DNA of 8,444 nt from Chloroflexota bacterium (lineage in GTDB: Bacteria; Chloroflexota; Anaerolineae; Anaerolineales; UBA11858), in NCBI GenBank assembly GCA_003513015.1, contig DOTA01000127.1, positions 1-8,444 of the forward strand, written 5' to 3'. Position numbers and translations under genes: made by a program. This document shows positions 1 to 6,712 of this stretch, piece after piece; positions within the stretch are counted from its first letter, which is position 1; every line of letters begins with the position of its first letter. A model generated the notes under the pieces. That model was not told the DNA's origin, made no database searches, and was given only the letters and a program-made list of their open reading frames with translations.

Positions 1-960
1 AGAACGGCAGGGCGAGCCATAAGCCCCGGCTTTGAAGCCCTTCTCCTGCAAACGCTCTGTCCAACCCGTCAAAAACCAATCCACCGGTTCGCGGCAGGAG
101 GCATAATCGCTGGTGGTATAGCCCTCCACATCGTAATAGATGATCTTATCTCCCTTCAAACTTAGGAAATCCGCAGCTGCGATGGCTAAATCAGCTTCGC
201 TCAGCCCTTGTTGATAAGCGATATTTTTATCCGGGTTGATTTTTGGTTTAATGGTATCAAAACAGGGTGCTTGTGGCCCTACCCAGGTGAGAATAAACTC
301 CCAGCCCTGCTGTGAAACCTGCCAAACCCAATCAGCGTTGAGTTGCGGGTTATTGCAGGCAAAACTACTGCCGCCCAAATAGATGTTGAATACCCAATAG
401 GGGCTGTGATCCCACCAGGTTTGCATTTGATCAATGGTGGGCAGCCCGCATTTATCGAAGCCCTGTTTATCGTTAAAAACAACCTCGCTGGTGAAATTCA
501 CAACATCAAAGGTGGTAGTTTGGGTGTACGCAAGATTTCCTGCCGTGAGCAGCACCGTGTTTGTGTATGTGCCCAGGCAATCGGGGGCATTCTCCTGGAG
601 CGAATTCACCCATAGGCCCGGTTCCAATGATAGGGTACCTGTAAATATTTGAGTTTCGCCACAAGGCCCTATTTGATTCCAAGACAAATCCACATCGAAC
701 AGCGCATCCGTGTTGTTCTCCCCCACTACGATGTAGCGAAGTTCTTCACCCGGGAGAAAATTACTACGCTGATAACCATCCGCATTGCCTACCCAGATAT
801 CAGTCAGATTCACCGGTGGATAATTACGCGCCACAGCTGGAAGATATACCAAGTATTCCCCATTCGTTTCTTGTGCTTGCGAGATTTCGTCGCGCATGGG
901 CAGCAGCACTCCAACAATTGCCAAAAGCACCAGTAGTTTGTGAAATTTAGTAGCACGCAT
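1..960 (-). CDS. Secreted protein with CARDB/Ig-like module and DUF1906 (Rv2525c-like, glycoside-hydrolase-like) domain (partial, C-terminus missing)
   Basis: The frame is open from the ATG at 960 to the window edge, 320 codons, with no stop or frameshift. Residues 1-30 look like a signal peptide: basic MRATKFHK, hydrophobic LLVLLAIVGVLL, then a polar stretch ending near SQAQ. YLVYLPAVARN at 36-46 resembles a linker often seen after signal peptides in Chloroflexota exported proteins. Residues about 51-157 (from LTDIWVGNADGY, with FLPGEELRYIVVGENNT at 68-84) look like a CARDB/Ig-like beta module. From about residue 167, GFDKCGLPTIDQM, YWVFNIYLGG, GWEFILTWVGPQAPC and IYYDVEGY match the DUF1906 family, whose TIM-barrel-like fold resembles glycoside hydrolases. 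D277 and E279 sit at the acidic site of that fold. Cell-wall or polysaccharide binding or cleavage is plausible, but the substrate is unknown. It has its own promoter and no evident link to the hydrogenase. Confidence 0.85.
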   Translation of the reverse strand, partial: MRATKFHKLLVLLAIVGVLLPMRDEISQAQETNGEYLVYLPAVARNYPPVNLTDIWVGNADGYQRSNFLPGEELRYIVVGENNTDALFDVDLSWNQIGPCGETQIFTGTLSLEPGLWVNSLQENAPDCLGTYTNTVLLTAGNLAYTQTTTFDVVNFTSEVVFNDKQGFDKCGLPTIDQMQTWWDHSPYWVFNIYLGGSSFACNNPQLNADWVWQVSQQGWEFILTWVGPQAPCFDTIKPKINPDKNIAYQQGLSEADLAIAAADFLSLKGDKIIYYDVEGYTTSDYASCREPVDWFLTGWTERLQEKGFKAGAYGSPCRS

Positions 961-1122
961 CTCTCACTCACCTTTCGGATAAACTCCGTTCGCATTATTC
1001 ATCTCAAAGATCCCCTGATTCTGTGTGAATTATAAAAGAGAACCTATCTTATCCAAATAGAGCCGTGTTCCTATTATGCGGATTTTGGAAACAGCAACGT
1101 TTAGGTGGGGATTGGAAATTTT
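961..1122 (-). promoter_or_regulatory. Sigma70-like promoter and leader of the secreted-protein gene
   Basis: This 162-bp gap has no coding sequence. On the minus strand, TTGGAT (1056-1051) and a consensus TATAAT (1034-1029) are separated by 16 bp, giving a predicted transcript start near 1022. The leader of about 60 nt ends with AAAGGTGAG, placed about 6 nt before the ATG at 960, a strong ribosome binding site. Between the hybrid kinase stop and the -35 only a weak AAAC/GTTT stem is seen, so no clear terminator separates the two units. Confidence 0.6.
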
Positions 1123-2271
1123 TTAAACGGAAGCACGCGGCAAACGGACTGTAAAAGTAGAACCTTTGCCCTCTTCAGATTGGATATCAATCTGGCCCCC
1201 AAAGTGATCCACAAATTGTTTTACGATACTCAACCCCAGGCCGGTTCCCTCAATGCGGGCGTGACGGGCATTTGGCGCCCGAAAGAACTCCTCCCCCAGG
1301 TTTTTCAACGCATCCTGCGGAATGCCAATGCCCGTATCTGCCACGGATACGCTGACATCTTCAGGAGTGGCTGCCACCTTTACGGTTACGTGGCCACCCT
1401 GGGGCGTGTATTTGAGGGCGTTGCCGATCAGGTTGCCGAATATTTTGCGCAATCCATCCTCGCTGGCGCGCACTTCTAGTGGCAAATCGGCAGGGAGGAA
1501 ATCCAGTTGGATATTTTTTTCACCCGCTTGGACATTTAACTGCTCAATTAACTGTTGCAGCAATCGTTGCACAGAAAGGGTTTCGAGCGGAATTTCCGCA
1601 TCGAAGGTTTTGCTGGCGGCCAGCAAAAGCAAATCGTTGATGAGCGCCAGCAGGCCATCCAGGCGCTTATCAACGCGGCTGAGCATATCTTGCTGCTGGG
1701 GGTTGACCTCGCCGGCCAGTCCACGCAGCATGGTGCGGATCAGGCTTTGGGCGCCGCCTACGGGGGAGCGCAGTTCGTGCGCTAACGTGAGCATGAAGGC
1801 AGTTTTATATTGATCGAGGCGTTCCATCTCCGTCTGGGCTTGGGCCATTTCGGCGGCTTCCCGCTCGATGTGCTGCAAACGCCGCGCTTCTTGCGAAAGG
1901 CGGCGCTTTTCCAAACCCTGCTCGACCGTCATCAGCAGCACATCGGAGGTGAAGGGCTTGGAGATGAAATCATAGGCCCCGGCTTTGGTGGCTTCAACGG
2001 CCATTTCGACGGTGGCATATCCGGTGATGATGATGGGCACCAGATCGGGGTCTTTTTCGGCCATAGGCGCGAGCAAATCGATGCCGCGGCCATCGGGCAT
2101 CATCACATCCAGCAAAACCAGATCAAAATTCTGAGATTGGATGCTTTGTAAACCGTTTTTTACGTTTGCGGCGGTCGCAACGCGATATCCGCTGCCCTCC
2201 AACGCCCGGCGGCAGCCTTCGCGGATGCCCAATTCGTCATCGATGACCAGAATATTGCCTTTAGTTTCCAT
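1123..2271 (-). CDS. Hybrid REC-HisKA-HATPase sensor histidine kinase / response regulator
   Basis: A 382-residue soluble protein, numbered from the ATG at 2271, with an N-terminal receiver rather than the usual C-terminal one. The receiver covers about 4-120: D11/D12 in VIDDE, phospho-acceptor D55 in LLDVMMPDGRG, T83, and K105 in SKPF. A charged, probably coiled-coil linker follows (about 122-158). Then come HisKA with H165 in AHELRSPVGG, and HATPase with N280 and N284 (FGNLIGNALKYTP), DTGIGIP at 312-318 and GTGLGLS at 342-348. No membrane segment or output domain is present. This layout suits a cytoplasmic relay in which phosphate on the receiver tunes the attached kinase. Its gene directly follows the transmembrane kinase, so receiving phosphate from that kinase is a reasonable inference. 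A TTG start at 2283 is a real alternative. No convincing terminator follows the TAA. Confidence 0.92.
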   Translation of the reverse strand: METKGNILVIDDELGIREGCRRALEGSGYRVATAANVKNGLQSIQSQNFDLVLLDVMMPDGRGIDLLAPMAEKDPDLVPIIITGYATVEMAVEATKAGAYDFISKPFTSDVLLMTVEQGLEKRRLSQEARRLQHIEREAAEMAQAQTEMERLDQYKTAFMLTLAHELRSPVGGAQSLIRTMLRGLAGEVNPQQQDMLSRVDKRLDGLLALINDLLLLAASKTFDAEIPLETLSVQRLLQQLIEQLNVQAGEKNIQLDFLPADLPLEVRASEDGLRKIFGNLIGNALKYTPQGGHVTVKVAATPEDVSVSVADTGIGIPQDALKNLGEEFFRAPNARHARIEGTGLGLSIVKQFVDHFGGQIDIQSEEGKGSTFTVRLPRASV

Positions 2272-2275
2272 AGTG

Positions 2276-4249
2276 TCAACCAATCAACTCACCTTGCTGC
2301 ATCAATTTATGATCCGGATGCTTGAGTGGCAGCGTGACGATAAAGGTTGTCCCCGCGCCCACCTCACTTTGCACGCTGATTTGGCCGCGGTGCATTTTGA
2401 TGATGCCATAGACAATCGAAAGCCCCAGCCCGGTGCCTTTACCGGGGCCTTTGGTGGTGAAGAAAGGCGTGAAGAGTTTGCCCATATTTTCTTCGGGGAT
2501 GCCTTCACCCGTATCGGAGATGTGAATTTCGACAAATTCCCAGTTGATTTTGCGGGTTTCAAGGGTGATAACGCCTCCTTGGGGGATGGCATCTGCGGCA
2601 TTGTTCAATAAATTTGAGAAAACCTGCTGCAATTGGGCGGGGTCAGCCTGGATGATCGTCACATCTGGAGCATAGCGGCGTTCAATGCGGACATTTTGAT
2701 AGGCTGGCAAATAGGTCAAACCCTCGATGGTTTGATCCAAAAGGGCGTGCATATCGGTATCTTGGGCCATCACATTTTGTTGGCGGGCAAAGTTCAACAG
2801 GTCGGCGACGATGTTTTTGCAGCGGATGGTTTCATCCATAATCATGCGCAAATCAGCCCGGCGGGGGTCATCCGGTTCGCAATCTTTGTACATCAAATCT
2901 GCGAACAATAAAATGCTCGCCAGTGGATTATTGATCTCATGCGCCACCCCGGCTGAAAGCTGGCCCATGGAGACCAGTTTCTCTTTTTGCAGCAATTCTT
3001 GCTGGGTGCGGTTAAGCGTCTCGACCATCGCATTGAACGAGTTTCCGAGCACGCCAAATTCCCCTTTGCCGTAATCAGGCACGCGCACGGTCATATTGCC
3101 CTGCGCCAGGCTGCGATTGGCCTGCACCAGTTGGGGAATGGGGCGCGTGATAAAACGCGTGATTGGGATGGCAATGATCCCTGCCATTAAAATGCTGACC
3201 GCGGCAATCAGGGCCACTTGACGGTTGAAAGTCGACAAAAGAGACTGAAAGGCCGAAACACGTGACCCGACATATAAAATCCCCACTACCTGCCCTAAAT
3301 GATCACGCACCGGTTCGTAGCGCGTAATGTACCATTGGTTGACCACAAAAGCTCTTCCCTGGTAAGAACCTTCGTTGACCAGTACTGCATCATAGACTTC
3401 TTGTGAAACCCGGGTACCCACCGCGCGCCGGCCATCTTCTGTGAGCACATTGGTCGAAATCCGTAAATCGCCAAAGAATACCGTCACGGTATCGATCCCT
3501 GCTACGCGCTTGATGCGGTCGACCAGCGTAAAATCATTGTTGAACATATACCCCGTCAGCACCAGGCCAATCGATTGCTCAGCCTCATCCCGGATGGGAT
3601 AAACACCCAATAAAGTGAACCCGGCTGTGCCTTCGCGGGCATCGAAAGGGGTAAGGGAAGCTCGTTCTGTGGGGATGATCTCCACAAAGGCATCATCCGC
3701 CAGCCCAATCTGGGCCAACAGGGCTTGCGGCACAACTTCAGTTGCATCTTGTCCCTGGTTGTGTTGTAAAACCGATTGTACAAGCGGCAGTTCAGACCAA
3801 TCCCCTGCTTTCACTAAAACCGGTTCATCCGCGAACATGGAACGCACCCTGCCGAGTGCAATTTGCCCATCCTGATCTAGCACCAACACAAAATTCATGC
3901 ACTCACAGGTAGGGTCATTGATCCAGCGCAGCACTTCATCATCAATCAGGCCAAAAGCTTCAGCATCCCCGGCAAGCGCATCCGGCAAACGGTGCGCCAC
4001 GACCGGATCGGTGGCCAGTTGATGCCCCAGGAAAGCAATATCTTGCAATTTAAGATCGTAGAAGGCACTCGCCAAATCCATATCGCGCGAAACCCGCTCA
4101 TTTTCAACCGCGGCTAGATAATCGTTGATCAGCCGCGCCGTGGCCCAGGCCCCGATGAGCACCGTAAAGGCCACAACCAACCCAAAACAGGCAATTAACA
4201 AAGCCTGTAAGCGTCCGCCTAAAAGTTTGGATAATGAGCGTCGAAGCAT
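2276..4249 (-). CDS. Transmembrane Cache-HAMP sensor histidine kinase
   Basis: A 657-residue membrane kinase numbered from the ATG at 4249. Domains in order are: a short basic N-terminus; TM1 about 14-38; an extracytoplasmic Cache-type ligand-binding region about 40-332, with DQDGQIALGR near 125-134 and WYITRYEPVRD at 306-316; TM2 about 346-364; HAMP 365-417; HisKA with phospho-acceptor H437 in AGVAHEINNP; and HATPase with N549/N550 in NLLNNAADA, DTGEGIP at 579-585 and GKGTGLGL at 603-610. All catalytic boxes are intact. The sensor domain has a close cysteine pair, C115 and C117 (DPTCECM), which could sense redox state or bind metal. The frame is open upstream to a GTG at 4363. That start would overlap the receiver gene and read through the inverted repeat, and the ATG gives the usual cytoplasmic-start-then-TM layout. 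However, no good Shine-Dalgarno precedes this ATG. The gene is followed almost directly by a REC-kinase hybrid. Confidence 0.93.
   Translation of the reverse strand: MLRRSLSKLLGGRLQALLIACFGLVVAFTVLIGAWATARLINDYLAAVENERVSRDMDLASAFYDLKLQDIAFLGHQLATDPVVAHRLPDALAGDAEAFGLIDDEVLRWINDPTCECMNFVLVLDQDGQIALGRVRSMFADEPVLVKAGDWSELPLVQSVLQHNQGQDATEVVPQALLAQIGLADDAFVEIIPTERASLTPFDAREGTAGFTLLGVYPIRDEAEQSIGLVLTGYMFNNDFTLVDRIKRVAGIDTVTVFFGDLRISTNVLTEDGRRAVGTRVSQEVYDAVLVNEGSYQGRAFVVNQWYITRYEPVRDHLGQVVGILYVGSRVSAFQSLLSTFNRQVALIAAVSILMAGIIAIPITRFITRPIPQLVQANRSLAQGNMTVRVPDYGKGEFGVLGNSFNAMVETLNRTQQELLQKEKLVSMGQLSAGVAHEINNPLASILLFADLMYKDCEPDDPRRADLRMIMDETIRCKNIVADLLNFARQQNVMAQDTDMHALLDQTIEGLTYLPAYQNVRIERRYAPDVTIIQADPAQLQQVFSNLLNNAADAIPQGGVITLETRKINWEFVEIHISDTGEGIPEENMGKLFTPFFTTKGPGKGTGLGLSIVYGIIKMHRGQISVQSEVGAGTTFIVTLPLKHPDHKLMQQGELIG
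2288..2295 (-). promoter_or_regulatory. Ribosome binding site that favours a TTG start for the hybrid kinase
   Basis: AAGGTGAG (2295-2288), inside the end of the sensor-kinase gene, lies 4 nt before a TTG (2283) and 16 nt before the in-frame ATG (2271). Spacing suits the TTG better; codon preference suits the ATG. The two products differ by only four N-terminal residues. Use of the TTG would make the two kinase genes overlap by 8 bp instead of being 4 bp apart. Confidence 0.5.
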
Positions 4250-4275
4250 AGCGCCGTGCCAAACATAAATTGATT

Positions 4276-4312
4276 CATCTGGCGAAGGTTGTTTATCCGC
4301 CTTCGCCAGATG
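4276..4312. repeat. Perfect 13-bp inverted repeat between the receiver and sensor-kinase genes
   Basis: CATCTGGCGAAGG (4276-4288) and CCTTCGCCAGATG (4300-4312) are exact reverse complements separated by 11 bp. The stem is GC-rich and ends 26 bp before the kinase ATG, in the 86-bp gap after the receiver stop. On the minus strand the bases after the stem are AATCAATTTATG, not a U-run, so classical intrinsic termination is doubtful. It could partly terminate or protect the receiver mRNA, lower kinase expression relative to the receiver, or be a protein-binding palindrome. Confidence 0.85.
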
Positions 4313-4335
4313 GAAACAGAGATGAGATGAAATCC

Positions 4336-4740
4336 TTACACAGCTTCGCGGCTGAGCACCCACTCGACCTTATTGAGCAAATCATCGGGGTCGATGGGCT
4401 TATCCACAAACAACTCCACCGGCAGATAATCAATATCTGGCTCAAAGCGCAACGGTGTGGTGCTGTGGACCGCCGTGAGCATCAGGATCGGGATATCGCG
4501 GTACGCGGCATACGCCGATGACGGATCGGGGTTGCGCAGTTTCATCGCCATATGGAAACCCTCGGTGTTGGTATCCATCATCACATCTAGAATAATCAAC
4601 TCTGGACGGTCGGCTTTGATCGCTTCCATCCCGCTGGTGCCGTTGAATGCTTCCGCCACGGTATGCCCGGCGGCTTCCAGTGTCAGCCGAACGGATAATA
4701 CGATATCGGGATCATCATCAATAACCAAAATTTTCGCCAT
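4336..4740 (-). CDS. Single-domain response regulator (REC only)
   Basis: A 134-residue CheY-like receiver with no output domain. The acidic pocket is D8-D10 in ILVIDDD, the predicted phospho-acceptor is D52 in LIILDVMM, and the switch residues are T89 (LMLTA) and K114 (DKP). All are present, so phosphorylation should work. It is longer than a minimal receiver of about 120 residues. Extra residues lie between helix 3 and strand 4 (around NPDPSSAYAAYRD, 70-82) and between strand 4 and strand 5 (around 91-110). It starts 75 bp after the endopeptidase stop and precedes a sensor kinase on the same strand. Without an output domain it probably acts as a phosphate carrier or by binding a partner protein. 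Its partner may be the kinase or the hybrid downstream; this is inferred from position. Confidence 0.92.
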   Translation of the reverse strand: MAKILVIDDDPDIVLSVRLTLEAAGHTVAEAFNGTSGMEAIKADRPELIILDVMMDTNTEGFHMAMKLRNPDPSSAYAAYRDIPILMLTAVHSTTPLRFEPDIDYLPVELFVDKPIDPDDLLNKVEWVLSREAV

Positions 4741-4815
4741 TTCATTATATCCTTTCTTGATATTTATCTTCCCCGGGAACCCCTCGCAAGCCAGCCCAGG
4801 GAGTGCTTTCGTTAT
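4741..4815 (-). promoter_or_regulatory. 75-bp gap with a weak hairpin and a weak promoter-like pair ahead of the receiver gene
   Basis: In the minus-strand transcript, UCCCUGGG (4802-4795) can pair with CCCGGGGA (4777-4770), an 8-bp stem with one G-U and a 17-nt loop. No U-tract follows, so it is at best a poor terminator. A TTGCGA (4789-4784) and TAAATA (4766-4761) pair with a 17-bp spacer overlaps it. This resembles a weak sigma70 promoter that would give the signalling genes their own start. Downstream, AAAGGA lies about 9 nt before the receiver ATG. A TATAAT also sits 4 nt from that ATG, too close to serve as a normal -10. Confidence 0.25.
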
Positions 4816-5343
4816 TTAGAGCGATTCCGCCACCGTGGTCGAAACCGTTAAAACCTCGATCAAAGTTTTCACCGTTGATTCTACTGCTTTCTGCACTTTG
4901 GGCGAAAGCGCCGCGCCAACGGCATTCCCTACGGGTTGAATGCCCAAAAAACCGGCCTGGCAGCCCAATTCAACCGTTAAATAAGCCACCACAATATTCA
5001 ATGGCATGGTGTGTGTGGAGGCGCTGATCCCGGTCAGGTTTCCCCAATCGAGCCAGCGAACTTCACCGGGAGCGGTATTCATCTGGGCGGCATCCACCAA
5101 CAGCACCAGGTCGGGCTTGAAGCGGCGCAGGCTGCCGGTGAAATTTTCAGGGGCCGGGCCGGTTTCAAGGGCCAGCAGCCACCCATAATTTCCGGCTTTA
5201 ATGTTCAAGGCCCGGGCCAGCATGATGCCAGCGGCATCATCACCGCAAAGCTCATGCCCAATCCCCAAAACTGCAATCCGAGGTGGTTGATTTGGGGTCC
5301 GTAAACCTGCCAAGGTCTGTTTGAATGCCGTTTGCCAATCCAT
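4816..5343 (-). CDS. hycI: HycI-type hydrogenase maturation endopeptidase
   Basis: This 175-residue nickel-dependent endopeptidase (peptidase family M52) removes the C-terminal tail of the large subunit after nickel insertion. Matches to E. coli HycI run through the whole chain: the opening motif GIGHELCGDD at 27-36, GPAPEN at 62-67, VDA at 83-85, THTMPLN at 110-116 and LGIQP at 133-137. The three nickel-contacting positions of HycI (D16, D62, H90) correspond to D36, D84 and H111 here, so the enzyme should be active. The usual Asn of GxGN is replaced by His (H30). The ATG at 5343 was chosen because AAGGA lies about 7 nt ahead and the ferredoxin gene ends 2 bp earlier. The longer frame from 5382 would overlap that gene and adds a non-conserved leader. 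Residues before the first strand (1-20) form a short N-terminal extension relative to HycI. Confidence 0.93.
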   Translation of the reverse strand: MDWQTAFKQTLAGLRTPNQPPRIAVLGIGHELCGDDAAGIMLARALNIKAGNYGWLLALETGPAPENFTGSLRRFKPDLVLLVDAAQMNTAPGEVRWLDWGNLTGISASTHTMPLNIVVAYLTVELGCQAGFLGIQPVGNAVGAALSPKVQKAVESTVKTLIEVLTVSTTVAESL

Positions 5344-5345
5344 CT

Positions 5346-5729
5346 TTATTCCTTTATATTTTCCGGTTCCGGTGAGTGCCAAGCGAAGCAGAAAGGGGTC
5401 TTGTTAAGCGCAGCTAGTTCCCATTCATCGTGCAAGAGACTCAGGCTGCCTTTGTTGCAACTTTGCACGCACTGGGCGCAGAAAGTGCAGCGGTCGGCGT
5501 GATAGGTGAAGTTGAATAGTTTGGCCTTGCGGTCGACGATTTCAACTTCAATGGCCTCGGCGGGGCAATCTTTTTGGCACAGGCCACAGCCGATACAGGT
5601 GGTGTAATCCCAATGCAGCAGCCCGCGCAGGCGTGGCGGCGTTGCGTGCCGCTCGAAGGGATAACGCTCAGTGACCGGGCGCTCGAAGAACGACTTGCTG
5701 ACATCTTTCCACATCGACCCGATTCTCAT
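5346..5729 (-). CDS. 4Fe-4S ferredoxin subunit of group 4 [NiFe] hydrogenase (NuoI / MbhN-like)
   Basis: The 127-residue protein carries two [4Fe-4S] clusters: CIGCGLCQKDCP (C45, C48, C51, C55) and CTFCAQCVQSCN (C81, C84, C87, C91). It should pass electrons between a soluble donor, probably reduced ferredoxin, and the small-subunit cluster. A further Cys (C114) is not part of either motif. The frame stays open far upstream, to about 6167, inside the NuoH-like gene, so start choice matters. The ATG at 5729 overlaps the NuoH stop as ATGA and has GAGG about 8 nt ahead, matching the coupling seen at other junctions. The upstream extension is Arg/Gly/Ala-rich and has no domain, so it is an out-of-frame shadow. 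A UAA then AGATG leaves only 2 bp before the endopeptidase gene. Confidence 0.93.
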   Translation of the reverse strand: MRIGSMWKDVSKSFFERPVTERYPFERHATPPRLRGLLHWDYTTCIGCGLCQKDCPAEAIEVEIVDRKAKLFNFTYHADRCTFCAQCVQSCNKGSLSLLHDEWELAALNKTPFCFAWHSPEPENIKE

Positions 5730-6649
5730 GCCACAAACCTCAGCCATAAAATTGTACCCATCCATTGCACCAAGACCAGCAGCGTGCCATAACGCCACCA
5801 CAAACCCACGGTTTGATCGATGCGCAGGCGGGTGAGCAGGGCTTGAATGCCCGCAATGATCACCAGCAGCCCCAGCGTTTTGAGCAAGAACAGCAGCGGA
5901 TTGCCCACCCCGCCCAGGTAAAAGGCCGCTACCAGGGTCAGGCCAGCCACCAACTCCACGCCTTTGCCCAGCTTGAAGATCGCCAGCCCGCGCCCGCTGT
6001 ATTCGGTCAGTGCGCCGGCCACGATTTCGGTCTTGGCCTCGGGAGCATCGAAGGGGGGCAACTCCAGCTTGCCCATCAGGCCGATTAGGGCCACGATAAA
6101 TCCCAGGGGCTGGGTGAGCAACAGCCAGCGTCCGTCGGTGTAGGCCGTGATTTCGTTGATCTGCCAACTCCCTGCCAAAAAGGCCGGGCCGAGTAGAGCT
6201 AACATAAAAGGTGCTTCGTAGGAGAAAAGCTGCGTCAAGGTGCGGGTCGCGCCCAACAGTGAGAAACGATCCAGGGTGTTGGAACCGGCTAGGCCCAGGC
6301 AGAGCGTCATCAAACTCAGTAAATAAATCGAGACAATCAGATCGCCGCTGAAACTGAAAGCTGGCGCGATCCCCATAATGGGCACATAAAGCGCCGCAGT
6401 CAGCGCAGCGGCTAGCGCAACAATCGGCAGCCCGATAAAAAGCCGGGCGTTCACGCCGCTAGGAAGCACTTCTTCCTTGGCCAGCAGCTTGAGCACATCG
6501 GCCAGTTGCTGGAACCAGCGCGGCCCAATCCGGTTTTGCAGCATCGCCAATAGTTTGCGATCTGCCCATTCATACATCATACCCGCCAACAGGATGAACA
6601 TCCCGCCGGGGAAGATGAGAATTTTGAGAATATCAACGATCGTGTTCAT
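5726..6649 (-). CDS. NuoH-like membrane subunit of group 4 [NiFe] hydrogenase (complex I subunit 1 / MbhM / HycD family)
   Basis: This 307-residue integral membrane protein anchors the hydrogenase module and links redox chemistry to ion movement. About eight hydrophobic helices can be seen, near residues 7-25, 71-90, 105-122, 145-161, 178-194, 231-247, 252-272 and 288-304, matching the family. Conserved cytoplasmic-loop motifs are EWADRKLLAMLQNRIGP at 27-43, SYEAP at 143-147, and PFDAPEAKTE at 199-208 followed by TEYSG at 215-219. The acidic and Arg residues of these loops form the E-channel region in complex I. It begins 50 bp after the large-subunit stop, the longest gap inside the hydrogenase operon, and has no good Shine-Dalgarno sequence before the ATG. 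Its TGA overlaps the ATG of the ferredoxin subunit. NADH-quinone oxidoreductase subunit H would be the automatic name, but the neighbours make it a hydrogenase subunit. Confidence 0.95.
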   Translation of the reverse strand: MNTIVDILKILIFPGGMFILLAGMMYEWADRKLLAMLQNRIGPRWFQQLADVLKLLAKEEVLPSGVNARLFIGLPIVALAAALTAALYVPIMGIAPAFSFSGDLIVSIYLLSLMTLCLGLAGSNTLDRFSLLGATRTLTQLFSYEAPFMLALLGPAFLAGSWQINEITAYTDGRWLLLTQPLGFIVALIGLMGKLELPPFDAPEAKTEIVAGALTEYSGRGLAIFKLGKGVELVAGLTLVAAFYLGGVGNPLLFLLKTLGLLVIIAGIQALLTRLRIDQTVGLWWRYGTLLVLVQWMGTILWLRFVA

Positions 6650-6663
6650 AGTTATCTAATTTC

Positions 6664-6712
6664 AGAGTGCAGAATGGCGAATGCGGAATGCTGCACTCTT
6701 CATTCAGCATTC
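6664..6712. repeat. Heptad-periodic inverted repeat in the large subunit / NuoH gap
   Basis: On the plus strand, GA(G/A)TG begins at 6665, 6672, 6679 and 6686, exactly 7 bp apart. Its inverted form CA(C/T)TC begins at 6694, 6701 and 6708, again 7 bp apart. Two alternative hairpins result: AGAGTGCAG (6664-6672) with CTGCACTCT (6691-6699), a perfect 9-bp stem; and GAATGCTG (6686-6693) with CAGCATTC (6705-6712), a perfect 8-bp stem. They share bases, so they are mutually exclusive. The repeat covers the last codons of the large-subunit gene and most of the 50-bp gap before the membrane-subunit gene. No U-tract follows, so a simple terminator is unlikely. It could be a small interspersed repeat or a stabilising/processing element in the operon mRNA. 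Confidence 0.75.

Noticed and set aside
721..780. Possible frameshift in the secreted-protein gene near an A4/T4 run.
   Set aside because: A first reading suggested a frameshift. Careful line-by-line complementing shows one continuous frame from 960 to the window edge.
1057..1122. Possible intrinsic terminator after the hybrid kinase.
   Set aside because: Only a weak 4-5 bp stem (AAAC/GTTT) is seen and no U-tract follows it.
1322..1813. 163-codon plus-strand frame opposite the hybrid kinase.
   Set aside because: The translation is Ser/Arg-rich with no domain and lies wholly antisense to the HisKA-HATPase coding region.
4250..4363. GTG start at 4363 adding 38 residues to the sensor kinase.
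   Set aside because: It would overlap the receiver gene and read through the inverted repeat, and the added residues look unlike a kinase N-terminus. The ATG at 4249 puts the first membrane helix where expected.
4743..4748. TATAAT just upstream of the receiver ATG read as a -10 box.
   Set aside because: It is only 4 nt from the start codon, so transcription would begin at or inside the gene, and a good ribosome binding site is already placed there.
5730..6167. Upstream extension of the ferredoxin frame giving a 273-residue protein.
   Set aside because: It lies inside the well-conserved NuoH-like gene in another frame, has a low-complexity Arg/Gly/Ala-rich translation, and the ATG at 5729 has the coupled ATGA arrangement and a ribosome binding site.
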